Below the pieces are notes generated by a model. That model ran no database searches, was not told the DNA's origin, and was given only the letters and a program-made list of their open reading frames with translations. This document shows, in pieces, positions 1 to 6,174 of a stretch of 9,111 nucleotides of DNA; within the stretch, counting starts at the first letter, position 1, and every line of letters starts with the position of its first letter. This DNA is from Chloroflexota bacterium (GTDB lineage: Bacteria; Chloroflexota; Anaerolineae; Anaerolineales; JACQED01). Both the position numbers and the translations under genes were made by a program. The stretch lies in the NCBI GenBank assembly GCA_016200785.1, contig JACQED010000498.1:1-9111 (forward strand), in the 5' to 3' direction.

Positions 1-365
1 TCGGTCGGCCTGGCGAGCCGGGCGGCGACGCGGCGCGCGCCGGGCTCCATGCGGATCACAAAGCCCATCATCTGCCGGGTGAAGTCGGCGGTGAGCAGTT
101 CGTAGACGATGTGCGTGTCCGGGAAGTAGAGTTTCCGGCGCTCGGCGGCGCGGACGACCGGGCTGGGCCGGGCGGCGTTGCCGTGAAAATAAAACATCGG
201 CACTTCGAGGGCGGTGGCGATGCGCTGAAGCGAGGCGAGCGAGGGCGAGGCCTGATCCTTCTCGACCTGGCTGAGAAAGCCCGCCGTCAATTCAGTCCGC
301 GCGCCGAGTTCGCGCAGGCTGAGGCCCAGTTCTTTCCGCCGTTTGCGAAGGCGAGCGCCGATCAT
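1..365 (-). CDS. XRE-family HTH regulator with C-terminal cupin domain (3' end cut by window edge)
   Basis: Probable DNA-binding regulator. The first 121 residues are visible. Residues about 3-58 form an XRE/HTH_3 helix-turn-helix, with the family-typical pieces RLRKRRKELGLSLREL, TAGFLSQVEKDQASPSLASL and IATALEVP. From about residue 68, VVRAAERRKLYFPD and YELLTADFTRQMMGFVIRMEPGA match the linker and start of the sensory cupin barrel found in XRE-cupin regulators. The rest of the cupin is outside the window. The ATG overlaps the TGA of the SDR gene (ATGA), and no good Shine-Dalgarno sequence is near, so translation is probably coupled. As last visible gene of a transporter operon it may control that operon in response to a small ligand bound by the cupin; this is inference. 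The family assignment is firm; target and ligand are unknown. Confidence 0.94.
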   Translation of the reverse strand, partial: MIGARLRKRRKELGLSLRELGARTELTAGFLSQVEKDQASPSLASLQRIATALEVPMFYFHGNAARPSPVVRAAERRKLYFPDTHIVYELLTADFTRQMMGFVIRMEPGARRVAARLARPT

Positions 366-1138
366 TTGTACGGAAATCCCGCTTCCCTCGCCCCCATCGC
401 GCCATCCACTGAGATCAGCGCACCGTTCACGTAGCGGGCCTCGTCCGAGGCCAGAAACAAGATCACCTCCGCCACCTCGTGGGATTCACCGAAACGCCCG
501 TCGGGAATGTACGCTTCGAGCGCGGCCTGCCGTGCCGGGTCGGGCATGGAGTCCAACAGGCCTTCCGTGCGGATCAAGCCCGGCACGACGGCGTTGACGC
601 GAATGTTGTACGGCGCGAGGTCGAGCGCCATCGCCCGCGTCAGACTCTCGACCGCGCCTTTGCTAGTGAGATACGCCGCCCGCGAGGCGACGGCCAGCCG
701 TGCGCCGATGGAACTGACGTGGATGATACAGCCCTCCCGCCGCTCGGCCATCCGCCGCGCGCAGAGTTGGCTCAGGTAGAACAGCCCCCGCACGTTCGTC
801 GCCCACACCCGATCCAGTTCGTCCAGCGTCACGTCGAGGAAATGATCGCGGTTGAACGCGGCGGCGTTGTTGACCAGGACGCCGATCGGCCCGACTTCGT
901 TTTCGACCGCCTCCACCATCCGCTCGATCTCGGCAGCCTGCCCGACGTCGGCCCGCTTCAACCACCCGCGCCCGCCCGCCGCTTCGATCTGCGCCAGCGT
1001 TGCCTTCGCGCTGGACTCGTCACTGCGAAAGTTGACGACGACCCTTGCCCCCTCGCGCGCGAAGGCGACCGCCGTCGCCCGTCCGATGCCGCGCGAGGCG
1101 CCAGTGACGATCACGACCTGGTCAGTGAATCTTTTCAC
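362..1138 (-). CDS. Short-chain dehydrogenase/reductase (classical SDR, FabG/glucose-dehydrogenase-like)
   Basis: A 258-residue NAD(P)-dependent oxidoreductase, normal length for a classical SDR. Visible motifs are the cofactor loop TGASRGIG (12-19), NNAA (90-93), Asn115 in ATNVRG, and the catalytic Ser143, Tyr156 and Lys160 (YLTSK). PG at 186-187 and the C-terminal SVDGAMGA also fit. The end of beta-strand 2 reads VVVNFRS, with Arg38 and no acidic residue there, which suggests NADP(H) preference. The start is GTG at 1138, which shares bases with the permease TGA (GTGA). Upstream in-frame codons encode unrelated arginine-rich sequence that is shadow of the permease gene. The stop overlaps the regulator's ATG. 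Its place inside an ABC importer operon suggests it acts on the imported compound or a product of it. The exact substrate cannot be told; SDR substrates are poorly predictable from sequence. Confidence 0.95.
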   Translation of the reverse strand: MKRFTDQVVIVTGASRGIGRATAVAFAREGARVVVNFRSDESSAKATLAQIEAAGGRGWLKRADVGQAAEIERMVEAVENEVGPIGVLVNNAAAFNRDHFLDVTLDELDRVWATNVRGLFYLSQLCARRMAERREGCIIHVSSIGARLAVASRAAYLTSKGAVESLTRAMALDLAPYNIRVNAVVPGLIRTEGLLDSMPDPARQAALEAYIPDGRFGESHEVAEVILFLASDEARYVNGALISVDGAMGAREAGFPYK

Positions 1139-2088
1139 TCTCCATCTTTCAAATACGGCTGACCGCTCGCCGCCGGGGCAATGGACCGCCCGACGAAACC
1201 GGCCAGCGCCAGCAGTGACAGGACGTAGGGCAGCATGAGCAGGAGATGGAACGGCACAATCCGCAGATCGAACGCCTGGACGCGGAGTTGGAGCGGGTCG
1301 GCCAGGCCGAAGAGCAGAGTGGCGACCAGCGTTCCCCAAGGATTCCACCGGCCAAAAATCAAGGCGGCCAGCGCAATGAAGCCGCGCCCGCCGGTCATGT
1401 TCTCCATGAAGAAGTTGAGTTGGCCGAGCGAGAGCACCGTGCCGCCTGCCCCGGCCAGCATCCCACTGGCGACGACGCACAGGTAGCGGATGCGATAGAC
1501 GTTAATGCCCACCGTGTCGGCGGCGCGCGGATGCTCGCCGACCGCCCGGATTTGCAGGCCCCAGGTGGTGCGGAACAACAGCCAGTGGAGCGCGGGCACG
1601 AGCAACAAGGCAAGGTAGACGAGCGGAATTTGATCGAACAACACCTCGCCGACGATCGGGATCTGGCTGAGGCCAGGGATCGGCGCCGGAGTGAACGGCT
1701 GCACTCGCACCGGCTCGCTCGTCACCCCGAACATCACCCGGAAGAGGTAGCCGCTGAGGCCGAGCGCGATCAGGTTGATGGCGACGCCGGACACGATCTG
1801 GTTCGCCCCGAGTGTGACACACACAAAGGCATGCACGAGGGCCAGCAGGCCCCCGGCGGCCAACGCGACGACCAGCCCGGCCCACGGCGATCCGAAAGCG
1901 CGCGCCCCGGCCACGCCCGCGAACGCGCCGATCAGCATCATCCCCTCCAGCCCGATGTTGATCACGCCGGATCGTTCGGACAGGATTCCGCCCAGCGCGG
2001 CGAGCAGGATCGGCGTCGCCAGCCGGACGCCGGCGTTAAGGAGCCCGACGCTTAAGAACAGTTCGACCAATACGTCCCACGAGATCAC
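1135..2088 (-). CDS. nupQ: ABC importer permease 2, BMP/nucleoside type (NupQ-like)
   Basis: Integral membrane subunit of 317 residues, BPD_transp_2 family, pairing with the upstream permease to form the membrane channel. Family landmarks are ATPILLAALGGILSERSG (24-41), VINIGLEGMMLIGAF (42-56), GANQIVSGVAINLIALGLSG (94-113) and the cytoplasmic coupling segment WGLQIRAVGEHPRAADTVGI (176-195), which should contact the ATPase. RGFIALAALIFGRWNPWG (235-252) and about eight hydrophobic stretches complete the pattern. Length is usual for NupQ/YufQ. The start is GTG at 2088, supported by GGGAG nine bases upstream, so the gene overlaps the preceding permease by 53 bases. The stop overlaps the SDR start. 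The symbol follows B. subtilis NupNOPQ, which has the same gene order; the transported substrate here is not proven. Confidence 0.93.
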   Translation of the reverse strand: MISWDVLVELFLSVGLLNAGVRLATPILLAALGGILSERSGVINIGLEGMMLIGAFAGVAGARAFGSPWAGLVVALAAGGLLALVHAFVCVTLGANQIVSGVAINLIALGLSGYLFRVMFGVTSEPVRVQPFTPAPIPGLSQIPIVGEVLFDQIPLVYLALLLVPALHWLLFRTTWGLQIRAVGEHPRAADTVGINVYRIRYLCVVASGMLAGAGGTVLSLGQLNFFMENMTGGRGFIALAALIFGRWNPWGTLVATLLFGLADPLQLRVQAFDLRIVPFHLLLMLPYVLSLLALAGFVGRSIAPAASGQPYLKDGE

Positions 2089-3157
2089 GGACGCTCTCTC
2101 CCTTCTTGGATTTCAGCAGTTGAGGCCGCGCCCTCAGCACGGTTCCGATCAAAACGAAAATCACGGCCAGCCCTTGAATTAGAAAGACGAGTGCGGTCGG
2201 CACGCCGACACCGCGCTGCATCGCGCCGGAGCCCGTGCGCAGCGTCCCGAAGAACAGCGCGGCCAGAATTACGCCGAAGGGATCGCTCTGCCCCAGCAGC
2301 GCGACGGCGATCGCGTCGTAGCCGAACCCGACGAGAAAGAAGTCTCGCAGGCGGTGCTGGACGCCCAGCACCTCCGCCGTGCCGGCCCAGCCCGCCAGCC
2401 CGCCGCTGATGAACATCGCCAGCACGATGTTCCCTTCGACGTTGATTCCGGCGTGCCGCGCCGCCGTCGGGTTCGCGCCGACCGCTCGCACCTGAAAGCC
2501 GAGCGAAGTCCGCCTCAGCACGACCCAGATCACCACCGCGCTGACCAGCGCCAATAGCAGGCCCGCGTGCAGGCGGCTGCCCGGCAGGATGACCGGCAGT
2601 TGAGATGCCACCGCCACCTCAGCCGTCTGGGGATAATAGCCCGGCGGCTCCTTGAGCGGGCCGGTGACGAAGTAACTGACCAGGATGACCGCGATATAAT
2701 TCATGAAGATCGTCACGATGATCTCGTTCAGTCCGCGCCGGGCTTTCAGCCAGCCGGCGATGGCCGCCCACAGTCCGCCGCCGACGAAACCCGCCAGCAG
2801 GGCGAGCGGCAGATGAATGACGGGCGGAAGGCGCAGCAGTCCGATCACGGTGGCGAACAGCGCCCCGATGTAAATCTGGCCCTCGCCGCCGATGTTGAAG
2901 ACGCCACAGCGGAAGGCGAATGCCATCCCCACCCCGGCGAAGACGAGCGTGGTCGTCTTGATCAGCGTGTCGCCCAGGCTGTTGGCGTTGCCGAACGCGC
3001 CCCGGAGCAAGTAGCGATACGCCTCGATCGGGCTGGCCCCGGTGACAGCGATCAACGCGGTGCCGAGCAGGAGGGCGGCGAGGATCGCCCAGACGGGCGC
3101 GAGGCCGAGAACGACCCCCCCCAACTTGATTCGCGTCAGGGCGCGTAGGCGATTCAC
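2036..3157 (-). CDS. nupP: ABC importer permease 1, BMP/nucleoside type (NupP-like)
   Basis: Integral membrane subunit of 373 residues in the BPD_transp_2 family. Residues about 14-40 form the first long hydrophobic helix. FNIGGEGQIYIGALFA (87-102) is the most conserved stretch of the family. GLNEIIVTIFMNYIA (142-156), the cytoplasmic coupling loop LGFQVRAVGANPTAARHAGI (219-238), and GYDAIAVALLGQSDPFG (279-295) also match NupP/YufP. It should form a heterodimer with permease 2. The start is GTG at 3157, within a GTGA overlap with the ATPase stop, with GGGGG five bases upstream. A basic cytoplasmic tail (about 342-373, several Lys/Arg) extends past the last membrane helix, and its last codons are shared in another frame with the start of permease 2. 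The symbol is given by family and order; substrate unproven. Confidence 0.94.
   Translation of the reverse strand: MNRLRALTRIKLGGVVLGLAPVWAILAALLLGTALIAVTGASPIEAYRYLLRGAFGNANSLGDTLIKTTTLVFAGVGMAFAFRCGVFNIGGEGQIYIGALFATVIGLLRLPPVIHLPLALLAGFVGGGLWAAIAGWLKARRGLNEIIVTIFMNYIAVILVSYFVTGPLKEPPGYYPQTAEVAVASQLPVILPGSRLHAGLLLALVSAVVIWVVLRRTSLGFQVRAVGANPTAARHAGINVEGNIVLAMFISGGLAGWAGTAEVLGVQHRLRDFFLVGFGYDAIAVALLGQSDPFGVILAALFFGTLRTGSGAMQRGVGVPTALVFLIQGLAVIFVLIGTVLRARPQLLKSKKGESVRDLVGRIGRTVLKRRAP
2098..2102 (-). promoter_or_regulatory. Shine-Dalgarno of permease 2
   Basis: GGGAG on the minus strand, nine bases before GTG 2088. It lies inside the coding sequence of permease 1. It supports a true start at the GTG rather than at a later codon, and so supports the 53-base gene overlap. 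Confidence 0.55.
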
Positions 3158-4689
3158 GCGTGCCCCCTCGCGAGCGGGGCCGATCGCCGCGCGCCGGCCA
3201 TCATCAGCCCTATCTCGTGCGCGTCCGCGCCGGGGCCGGGCACGATCCCCATGATCTCGCCCTCGTATAGGACGGCAATATGATCGCTCACGGCCAGAAT
3301 CTCCTCGAGTTCGGTCGAGATGAACAGAATCCCGGCGCCACGGGCGCGCTGGGCGAGCAGGTTGCGCAGGACGTATTCGGTCGCGCCCACGTCGAGGCCG
3401 CGCGTCGGCTGTGAGGCGATTAGCACACCGGGCCGGCGCGAAAGCTCGCGCGCCAGCACGACCTTTTGTTGATTGCCGCCGGAGAGTTGCCGCGCCGGGA
3501 CGCGGGCCGAGGGCGCGCGGATGTCGAAGTCGCGCAGCAGGCGCCCGGCGTGCCTCTCTATCGCCTGCAAGTCCAGCCAGCCCCAGCGGCAGAACGGGGC
3601 ATCGGCAAACGATTTCAGAATAAAGTTCTCGGCCAGCGTAAAGTCGGTCACCAGCCCGGCGGCGCGGCGGTCGGCGGGAATGTAACCGGCGTTGGCCTCG
3701 ATCACGGCGCGGGGCGAGGCGCCGGTCAGGTCGTGCCCCAGGAGACGCACCCGCCCGGCGGTCGGGCGGCGCACGCCGCTCAACACCTCGGCCAGTTCGG
3801 ATTGGCCGTTGCCATCCACGCCGGCTATGCTGAGGATTTCGCCCCGACGCACCTCGAACGACACGTCGCGCAGGGCCGGCAGCGCGCGGTCGCTGAGGGC
3901 GGTGAGGTTCTCGACGTGCAGAACCGCTTCACCAGATTGAGCCTCCGCGCGCTCGAACTCCATCAGCACCGGCCGCCCGACCATCATTTGCGCCAGTTCG
4001 CGCGGCGAGGTTCGTGCTGTCTCGATGGTCGTCACGACGCGCCCGTCACGCAGGACGGTCACCCGGTCAGATACGTCCATCACCTCGTTGAGCTTGTGGC
4101 TGATGAAGATGATGGTGTGGCCTTCGACCGCGAGGCGGCGGAGAATGCGAAAGAGATCGCTCGCCTCACCCGGCGTGAGCACGGCGGTCGGCTCGTCGAG
4201 GATCAATAGATCGGCCCCCCGGTAGAGGGCTTTGATGATCTCCACGCGCTGTTGCGCGCCGACCGGGAGCTGCCACACGCATGCCCCCGGCTCCACCTCC
4301 AACCCGTACGTGGCCGAAAGTTCGGCGATGCGCTTGCCGGCCGCGCGCAGGTCGAGCCGGGGCGGGTGGGCCGACGGCAAGCCGAGGACGATGTTCTCCG
4401 CCGCGGTGAAGGCCGATACGAGCATGAAGTGCTGGTGTACCATGCCGATGCCGTGAGCAATGGCATCGCTGGGCGAATCAAATCGTACCACTTCGCCTCT
4501 CAGATGGATGCGGCCGGCGTCAGGCTGGTAAAGGCCGTACAGCACGTTCATCAGCGTCGTCTTGCCCGCGCCGTTCTCACCGAGCAGGGCGTGAATCGCA
4601 CCCTGCTTTACCTCCAGCGTGACCTCGTTGTTGGCCACCACGCCGGGGAAGGTTTTGGTGATTCGATCCATGAAGAGGAAGGGAGGCAT
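3154..4689 (-). CDS. nupO: ABC importer ATPase, two fused nucleotide-binding domains (NupO-like)
   Basis: A 511-residue cytoplasmic ATPase that powers the importer. NBD1 (about 3-240) is complete: Walker A GENGAGKTT (37-45), Q-loop Gln86, signature LPVGAQQRVE (141-150), Walker B LLILDEPT (161-168) and switch His198. NBD2 (about 256-500) has the usual degenerate first half of this family: the Walker A place reads GVDGNGQS (290-297) with no lysine, the Walker B place ends in SQPTRGLD (426-433) with Gln for the catalytic Glu, and the switch place reads STELEE (458-463). Its signature LSGGNQQK (402-409) is intact. So one ATP site should be catalytic and one mainly structural, as in RbsA-like transporters. 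The start is uncertain: ATG 4689 and ATG 4671 (residue 7) both lack a clear ribosome site. The stop overlaps the permease 1 start. Confidence 0.96.
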   Translation of the reverse strand: MPPFLFMDRITKTFPGVVANNEVTLEVKQGAIHALLGENGAGKTTLMNVLYGLYQPDAGRIHLRGEVVRFDSPSDAIAHGIGMVHQHFMLVSAFTAAENIVLGLPSAHPPRLDLRAAGKRIAELSATYGLEVEPGACVWQLPVGAQQRVEIIKALYRGADLLILDEPTAVLTPGEASDLFRILRRLAVEGHTIIFISHKLNEVMDVSDRVTVLRDGRVVTTIETARTSPRELAQMMVGRPVLMEFERAEAQSGEAVLHVENLTALSDRALPALRDVSFEVRRGEILSIAGVDGNGQSELAEVLSGVRRPTAGRVRLLGHDLTGASPRAVIEANAGYIPADRRAAGLVTDFTLAENFILKSFADAPFCRWGWLDLQAIERHAGRLLRDFDIRAPSARVPARQLSGGNQQKVVLARELSRRPGVLIASQPTRGLDVGATEYVLRNLLAQRARGAGILFISTELEEILAVSDHIAVLYEGEIMGIVPGPGADAHEIGLMMAGARRSAPLARGHA

Positions 4690-4699
4690 GCCAAGATGG

Positions 4700-4725
4700 T
4701 TGGAGATTGGAGATATGGAGATTGG
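4700..4725. repeat. Short tandem repeat, GGAGATT-type unit
   Basis: The plus strand carries TTGGAGA twice, then TATGGAGA and TTGG. This is about three and a half copies of a 7-8 base unit in the gap between the lipoprotein and ATPase genes. It contributes no ribosome site on the coding strand, where it reads CCAATCTCC. I see no function for it beyond spacing; such units can expand or contract by slippage. Confidence 0.7.
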
Positions 4726-4727
4726 TG

Positions 4728-4754
4728 GCAGGGGTGAGTGCGGCTCACCCCTGC
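4728..4754 (-). promoter_or_regulatory. Intercistronic hairpin after the lipoprotein gene
   Basis: A perfect 11-bp inverted repeat, GCAGGGGTGAG (4728-4738) with CTCACCCCTGC (4744-4754), around a five-base loop. It begins 19 bases past the lipoprotein stop and lies before the ATPase start. No T-run follows on the minus strand, so it is unlikely to be a full intrinsic terminator. In ABC operons, such a hairpin after the binding-protein gene usually protects its mRNA 3' end or partly blocks read-through. That gives more binding protein than membrane subunits. This role is inferred here. Confidence 0.7.
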
Positions 4755-4772
4755 TCTAGTTACGGCGCAATT

Positions 4773-5801
4773 CTACCGCGTGTCTTTTCGCTCGATTTTG
4801 ATCTTCCCGGCGGCGATGTCGGCCAGGACTTGCTCGGCCTTGGCCTTCACATCGGCAGGCACGACCGCATTCCAGCCGGCGTAGCGGATCGGACCTTTCT
4901 CCACGCCGAAGCGGTACATCTGCCCTTCGAACGTGCCCTCTTTCACCGTCTTGGCCACATCGAGGATCAGCGGCGGGACCTCCTCGAGCGTGCTAACAAG
5001 AATGGTGTCCGGCGCGGCCGAACTCTTGTCGCGCACGCTGGCGATGGCGTAGACGCCTTTTTCCTTGGCCGCCTCGATCACGCCCAGGCCGGCGGCGTCG
5101 GCAAACTCCCAGACGACGTCGGCGCCCCGGTCAATCAGCGCCAACCCGGCTTCCTTGCCCTTGGCAATGTCGTCCCAACTCTGGGTGTAAGTCACGAAGA
5201 CCTCGGCCTTCGGGTTGACGTACTTGACGCCCTGCTCGAAGCCGTTGATGCCGCGCACGATGGAGGCGATGTCGAAACCGCCCACGCCGCCGACCTTGTT
5301 GGTCTTGGTCATCAAGCCGGCGACGACTCCGGCCAGAAAGCCGGCCTCTTCGTTGTTGAACTCAACCGAGGCGACGTTCGAGGCCGTCACCACGTTGTTG
5401 ACGACCACGAACTTCGTGTTGGGGAAGTCGGGAGCGATCTTCATCACTGGGTCGCCGAACTCGAAGCCGTGGCCGATCACGAGATCGTAGCCCTGGCTGG
5501 CATAGTCGCGGAAGGCCGTTTCGTAGTCGGTCTGTGGCACGGCTTCGGAGTAGGCGACCTCCGCGCCGAGTTGGTCTTTGGCCATCATCAGACCTTCGTA
5601 GGCCGAAGCATTCCAGCCGTTGTCGGTGATCACGCCCGGCAGGACGATGGCCACTTTGAAGGGCTTGGCCGTCAGCGCGGCGGTGGGCGCAGATGTGGCC
5701 GCCAGCGCGGCGGTGGGCGCGGGGGTGGCCGCCGGGCCGCACGCCGTCAACAATAGAGCGACGGCGGCGAATACGGCCGCGAATTTGTACATGCGGTTCA
5801 T
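4773..5801 (-). CDS. nupN: BMP-family substrate-binding lipoprotein of the ABC importer (NupN-like)
   Basis: A 342-residue extracytoplasmic binding protein (Bmp family, PF02608 type) that captures substrate for the importer. MNRMYKFAAVFAAVALLLTA is a lipoprotein signal peptide, with lipobox L18-T19-A20-C21; Cys21 would be lipidated. A low-complexity Thr/Pro/Ala linker (22-46) contains a tandem copy of a ten-residue unit. The binding domain then starts with FKVAIVLPGVITDNGWNASA (48-67) and YEGLMMAKDQL. Later landmarks are DLVIGHGFEFGDPV, FVVVNN, EAGFLAGVVAGLMTKTNKVG and GGFDIASIVRGINGFEQGVK, all typical of the family. ATG 5801 is chosen for its GGAG eight bases upstream and the signal peptide; the in-frame ATG at 5888 would put 29 non-signal residues in front. 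Known members bind purine nucleosides and some other ligands. The substrate here is not proven. Confidence 0.95.
   Translation of the reverse strand: MNRMYKFAAVFAAVALLLTACGPAATPAPTAALAATSAPTAALTAKPFKVAIVLPGVITDNGWNASAYEGLMMAKDQLGAEVAYSEAVPQTDYETAFRDYASQGYDLVIGHGFEFGDPVMKIAPDFPNTKFVVVNNVVTASNVASVEFNNEEAGFLAGVVAGLMTKTNKVGGVGGFDIASIVRGINGFEQGVKYVNPKAEVFVTYTQSWDDIAKGKEAGLALIDRGADVVWEFADAAGLGVIEAAKEKGVYAIASVRDKSSAAPDTILVSTLEEVPPLILDVAKTVKEGTFEGQMYRFGVEKGPIRYAGWNAVVPADVKAKAEQVLADIAAGKIKIERKDTR
5673..5732 (-). repeat. 30-bp tandem duplication in the lipoprotein linker
   Basis: Bases 5703-5732 and 5673-5702 are two adjacent 30-base copies that differ at three positions by my alignment. They encode AATPAPTAAL (24-33) and AATSAPTAAL (34-43). 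The duplication is in frame and lengthens the flexible tether between the lipidated cysteine and the binding domain. Confidence 0.9.
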
Positions 5802-5809
5802 GGTTCTTT

Positions 5810-5813
5810 CTCC
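5810..5813 (-). promoter_or_regulatory. Shine-Dalgarno of the lipoprotein gene
   Basis: GGAG within AGAGGAG on the minus strand, eight bases before ATG 5801. It is one of the clearest ribosome sites in the window and decides the start against the in-frame ATG at 5888. Confidence 0.85.
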
Positions 5814-5901
5814 TCTGCTGGTTTTCCAGACTACGTGAAATACGATGTACTCGAGTCGGTAAGAGCAATTGGAGCCTTCCCCCGGCAACCTCCTCCCTCA
5901 C

Positions 5902-5927
5902 CCATTGGCGCAAGTGTTGCCATTGGC
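5902..5927. repeat. Direct repeat CCATTGGC, spaced 18 bp
   Basis: CCATTGGC occurs at 5902-5909 and 5920-5927. A weaker relative, CCTTGGCG, is at 5928-5935. On the coding strand they read GCCAATGG and lie about 100-130 bases before the lipoprotein start, downstream of the terminator. Regular spacing suggests a protein-binding array or an RNA element, but chance in GC-rich DNA is possible. Confidence 0.45.
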
Positions 5928-5938
5928 CCTTGGCGTCA

Positions 5939-5952
5939 GGTCAATTCTGACC
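5939..5952. promoter_or_regulatory. Palindrome GGTCA-ATTC-TGACC, candidate operator
   Basis: A perfect 5+5 inverted repeat with a four-base centre, in the lipoprotein leader just after the terminator. It resembles in general form the palindromic operators of GntR- or LacI-type regulators. It could instead be a small RNA hairpin (GGUCA-GAAU-UGACC). No matching regulator is known in the window except the XRE-cupin protein, whose site cannot be predicted. Confidence 0.4.
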
Positions 5953-5970
5953 AGTCGGACAAACATGATG

Positions 5971-6005
5971 AAAATAAAAAGCGCCCGTCTGAAACAGACG
6001 GGCGC
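5971..6005 (-). terminator. Intrinsic terminator, in the leader of the importer operon
   Basis: On the minus strand a perfect 11-bp stem, GCGCCCGTCTG with CAGACGGGCGC around a three-base loop (5981-6005), is followed at once by TTTTTATTTT (5980-5971). This is a textbook rho-independent terminator, active only for minus-strand transcription. It lies 417 bases after the HD-GYP stop, about 125 bases after the predicted start of the promoter at 6138-6166, and 169 bases before the lipoprotein ATG. So it may act as an attenuator for the importer operon, or end a small RNA, or be a distant terminator of the HD-GYP operon. Confidence 0.88.
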
Positions 6006-6096
6006 GATGCAGGTTGTGAACCAACTGTAGTTTGGGTCCAAGATACCCTTTGGCGGTGTGCCAACTCCAGCAGATTCGCAACCAATCCAAACCGTG

Positions 6097-6125
6097 CTTT
6101 GTATAGCAGAAGTTAACTTTGTATA
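6097..6125. repeat. Direct repeat CTTTGTATA, spaced 20 bp, just downstream of the promoter
   Basis: Perfect nine-base copies are at 6097-6105 and 6117-6125, reading TATACAAAG on the minus strand. The 20-base spacing is near two DNA turns, and the copies lie in roughly the first 35 transcribed bases. This placement suits a repressor that blocks transcription start or early elongation, or a repeated element of the leader RNA. No regulator is identified. Confidence 0.5.
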
Positions 6126-6137
6126 CCGCTACTATTC

Positions 6138-6166
6138 AGGCTAGCACCGATCCTGGAGGGAGTCAA
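6138..6166 (-). promoter_or_regulatory. Sigma70-type promoter for the importer operon or leader RNA
   Basis: On the minus strand, -35 TTGACT (6166-6161, 5 of 6 to consensus) and -10 TAGCCT (6143-6138, first two and last base of consensus) are separated by exactly 17 bases. The start should fall near 6131. It is the best promoter I find in the gap, and nothing comparable stands between the terminator and the lipoprotein gene. Paired repeats flank it on both sides, which suggests regulation. Confidence 0.6.
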
Positions 6167-6174
6167 TGTTCAAA

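Larger units (their letters stand above)
5971..6131 (-). ncRNA. Candidate structured leader RNA or small RNA (family not recognised)
   Basis: Between the predicted transcription start (near 6131) and the terminator, the minus strand has many short complementary segments and no ATG. Hand pairing gives GUUUGG (6092-6087) with CCAAAC (6035-6030), enclosing GAUU/AAUC (6087-6084 with 6076-6073) and UUGGC/GCCAA (6064-6060 with 6054-6050). GGGU/ACCC (6048-6045 with 6037-6034) would compete with the outer helix. GGUU/AACC (6022-6019 with 6015-6012) follows. This could be a riboswitch-like attenuator or an independent small RNA. It does not match the purine, SAM, T-box or c-di-GMP-I motifs I know. No folding was computed. 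Confidence 0.4.

Noticed and set aside
479..1162. Plus-strand open frame (227 codons) opposite the SDR gene
   Set aside because: Shadow of a gene with all SDR motifs; no recognisable domain or ribosome site of its own.
1139..1480. Longer SDR start at an upstream in-frame codon (1480)
   Set aside because: The extra residues are a shadow of permease 2 and precede the normal SDR N-terminus; GTG 1138 gives standard length and a GTGA overlap.
1246..2055. Plus-strand open frame (269 codons) opposite permease 2
   Set aside because: Its composition (very rich in Gln, Arg, Asp, Ala, His) is that of an antisense shadow of a membrane protein gene.
3466..4209. Plus-strand open frame (247 codons) opposite the ATPase gene
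   Set aside because: Shadow frame in GC-rich DNA; the minus strand carries an intact double ATPase.
4707..5756. Long plus-strand open frame (349 codons) opposite the lipoprotein gene
   Set aside because: It is the antisense shadow of a clear BMP lipoprotein gene, is rich in His/Gly/Arg low-complexity sequence, and matches no family.
5835..6116. Plus-strand open frame of 93 codons in the intergenic region
   Set aside because: It runs through the terminator stem, has no ribosome site that I can see, and looks like random sequence.
5971..6131. Purine riboswitch before the nucleoside-type importer
   Set aside because: The conserved core and loop sequences of purine aptamers that I know are not present; only the general attenuator layout is.
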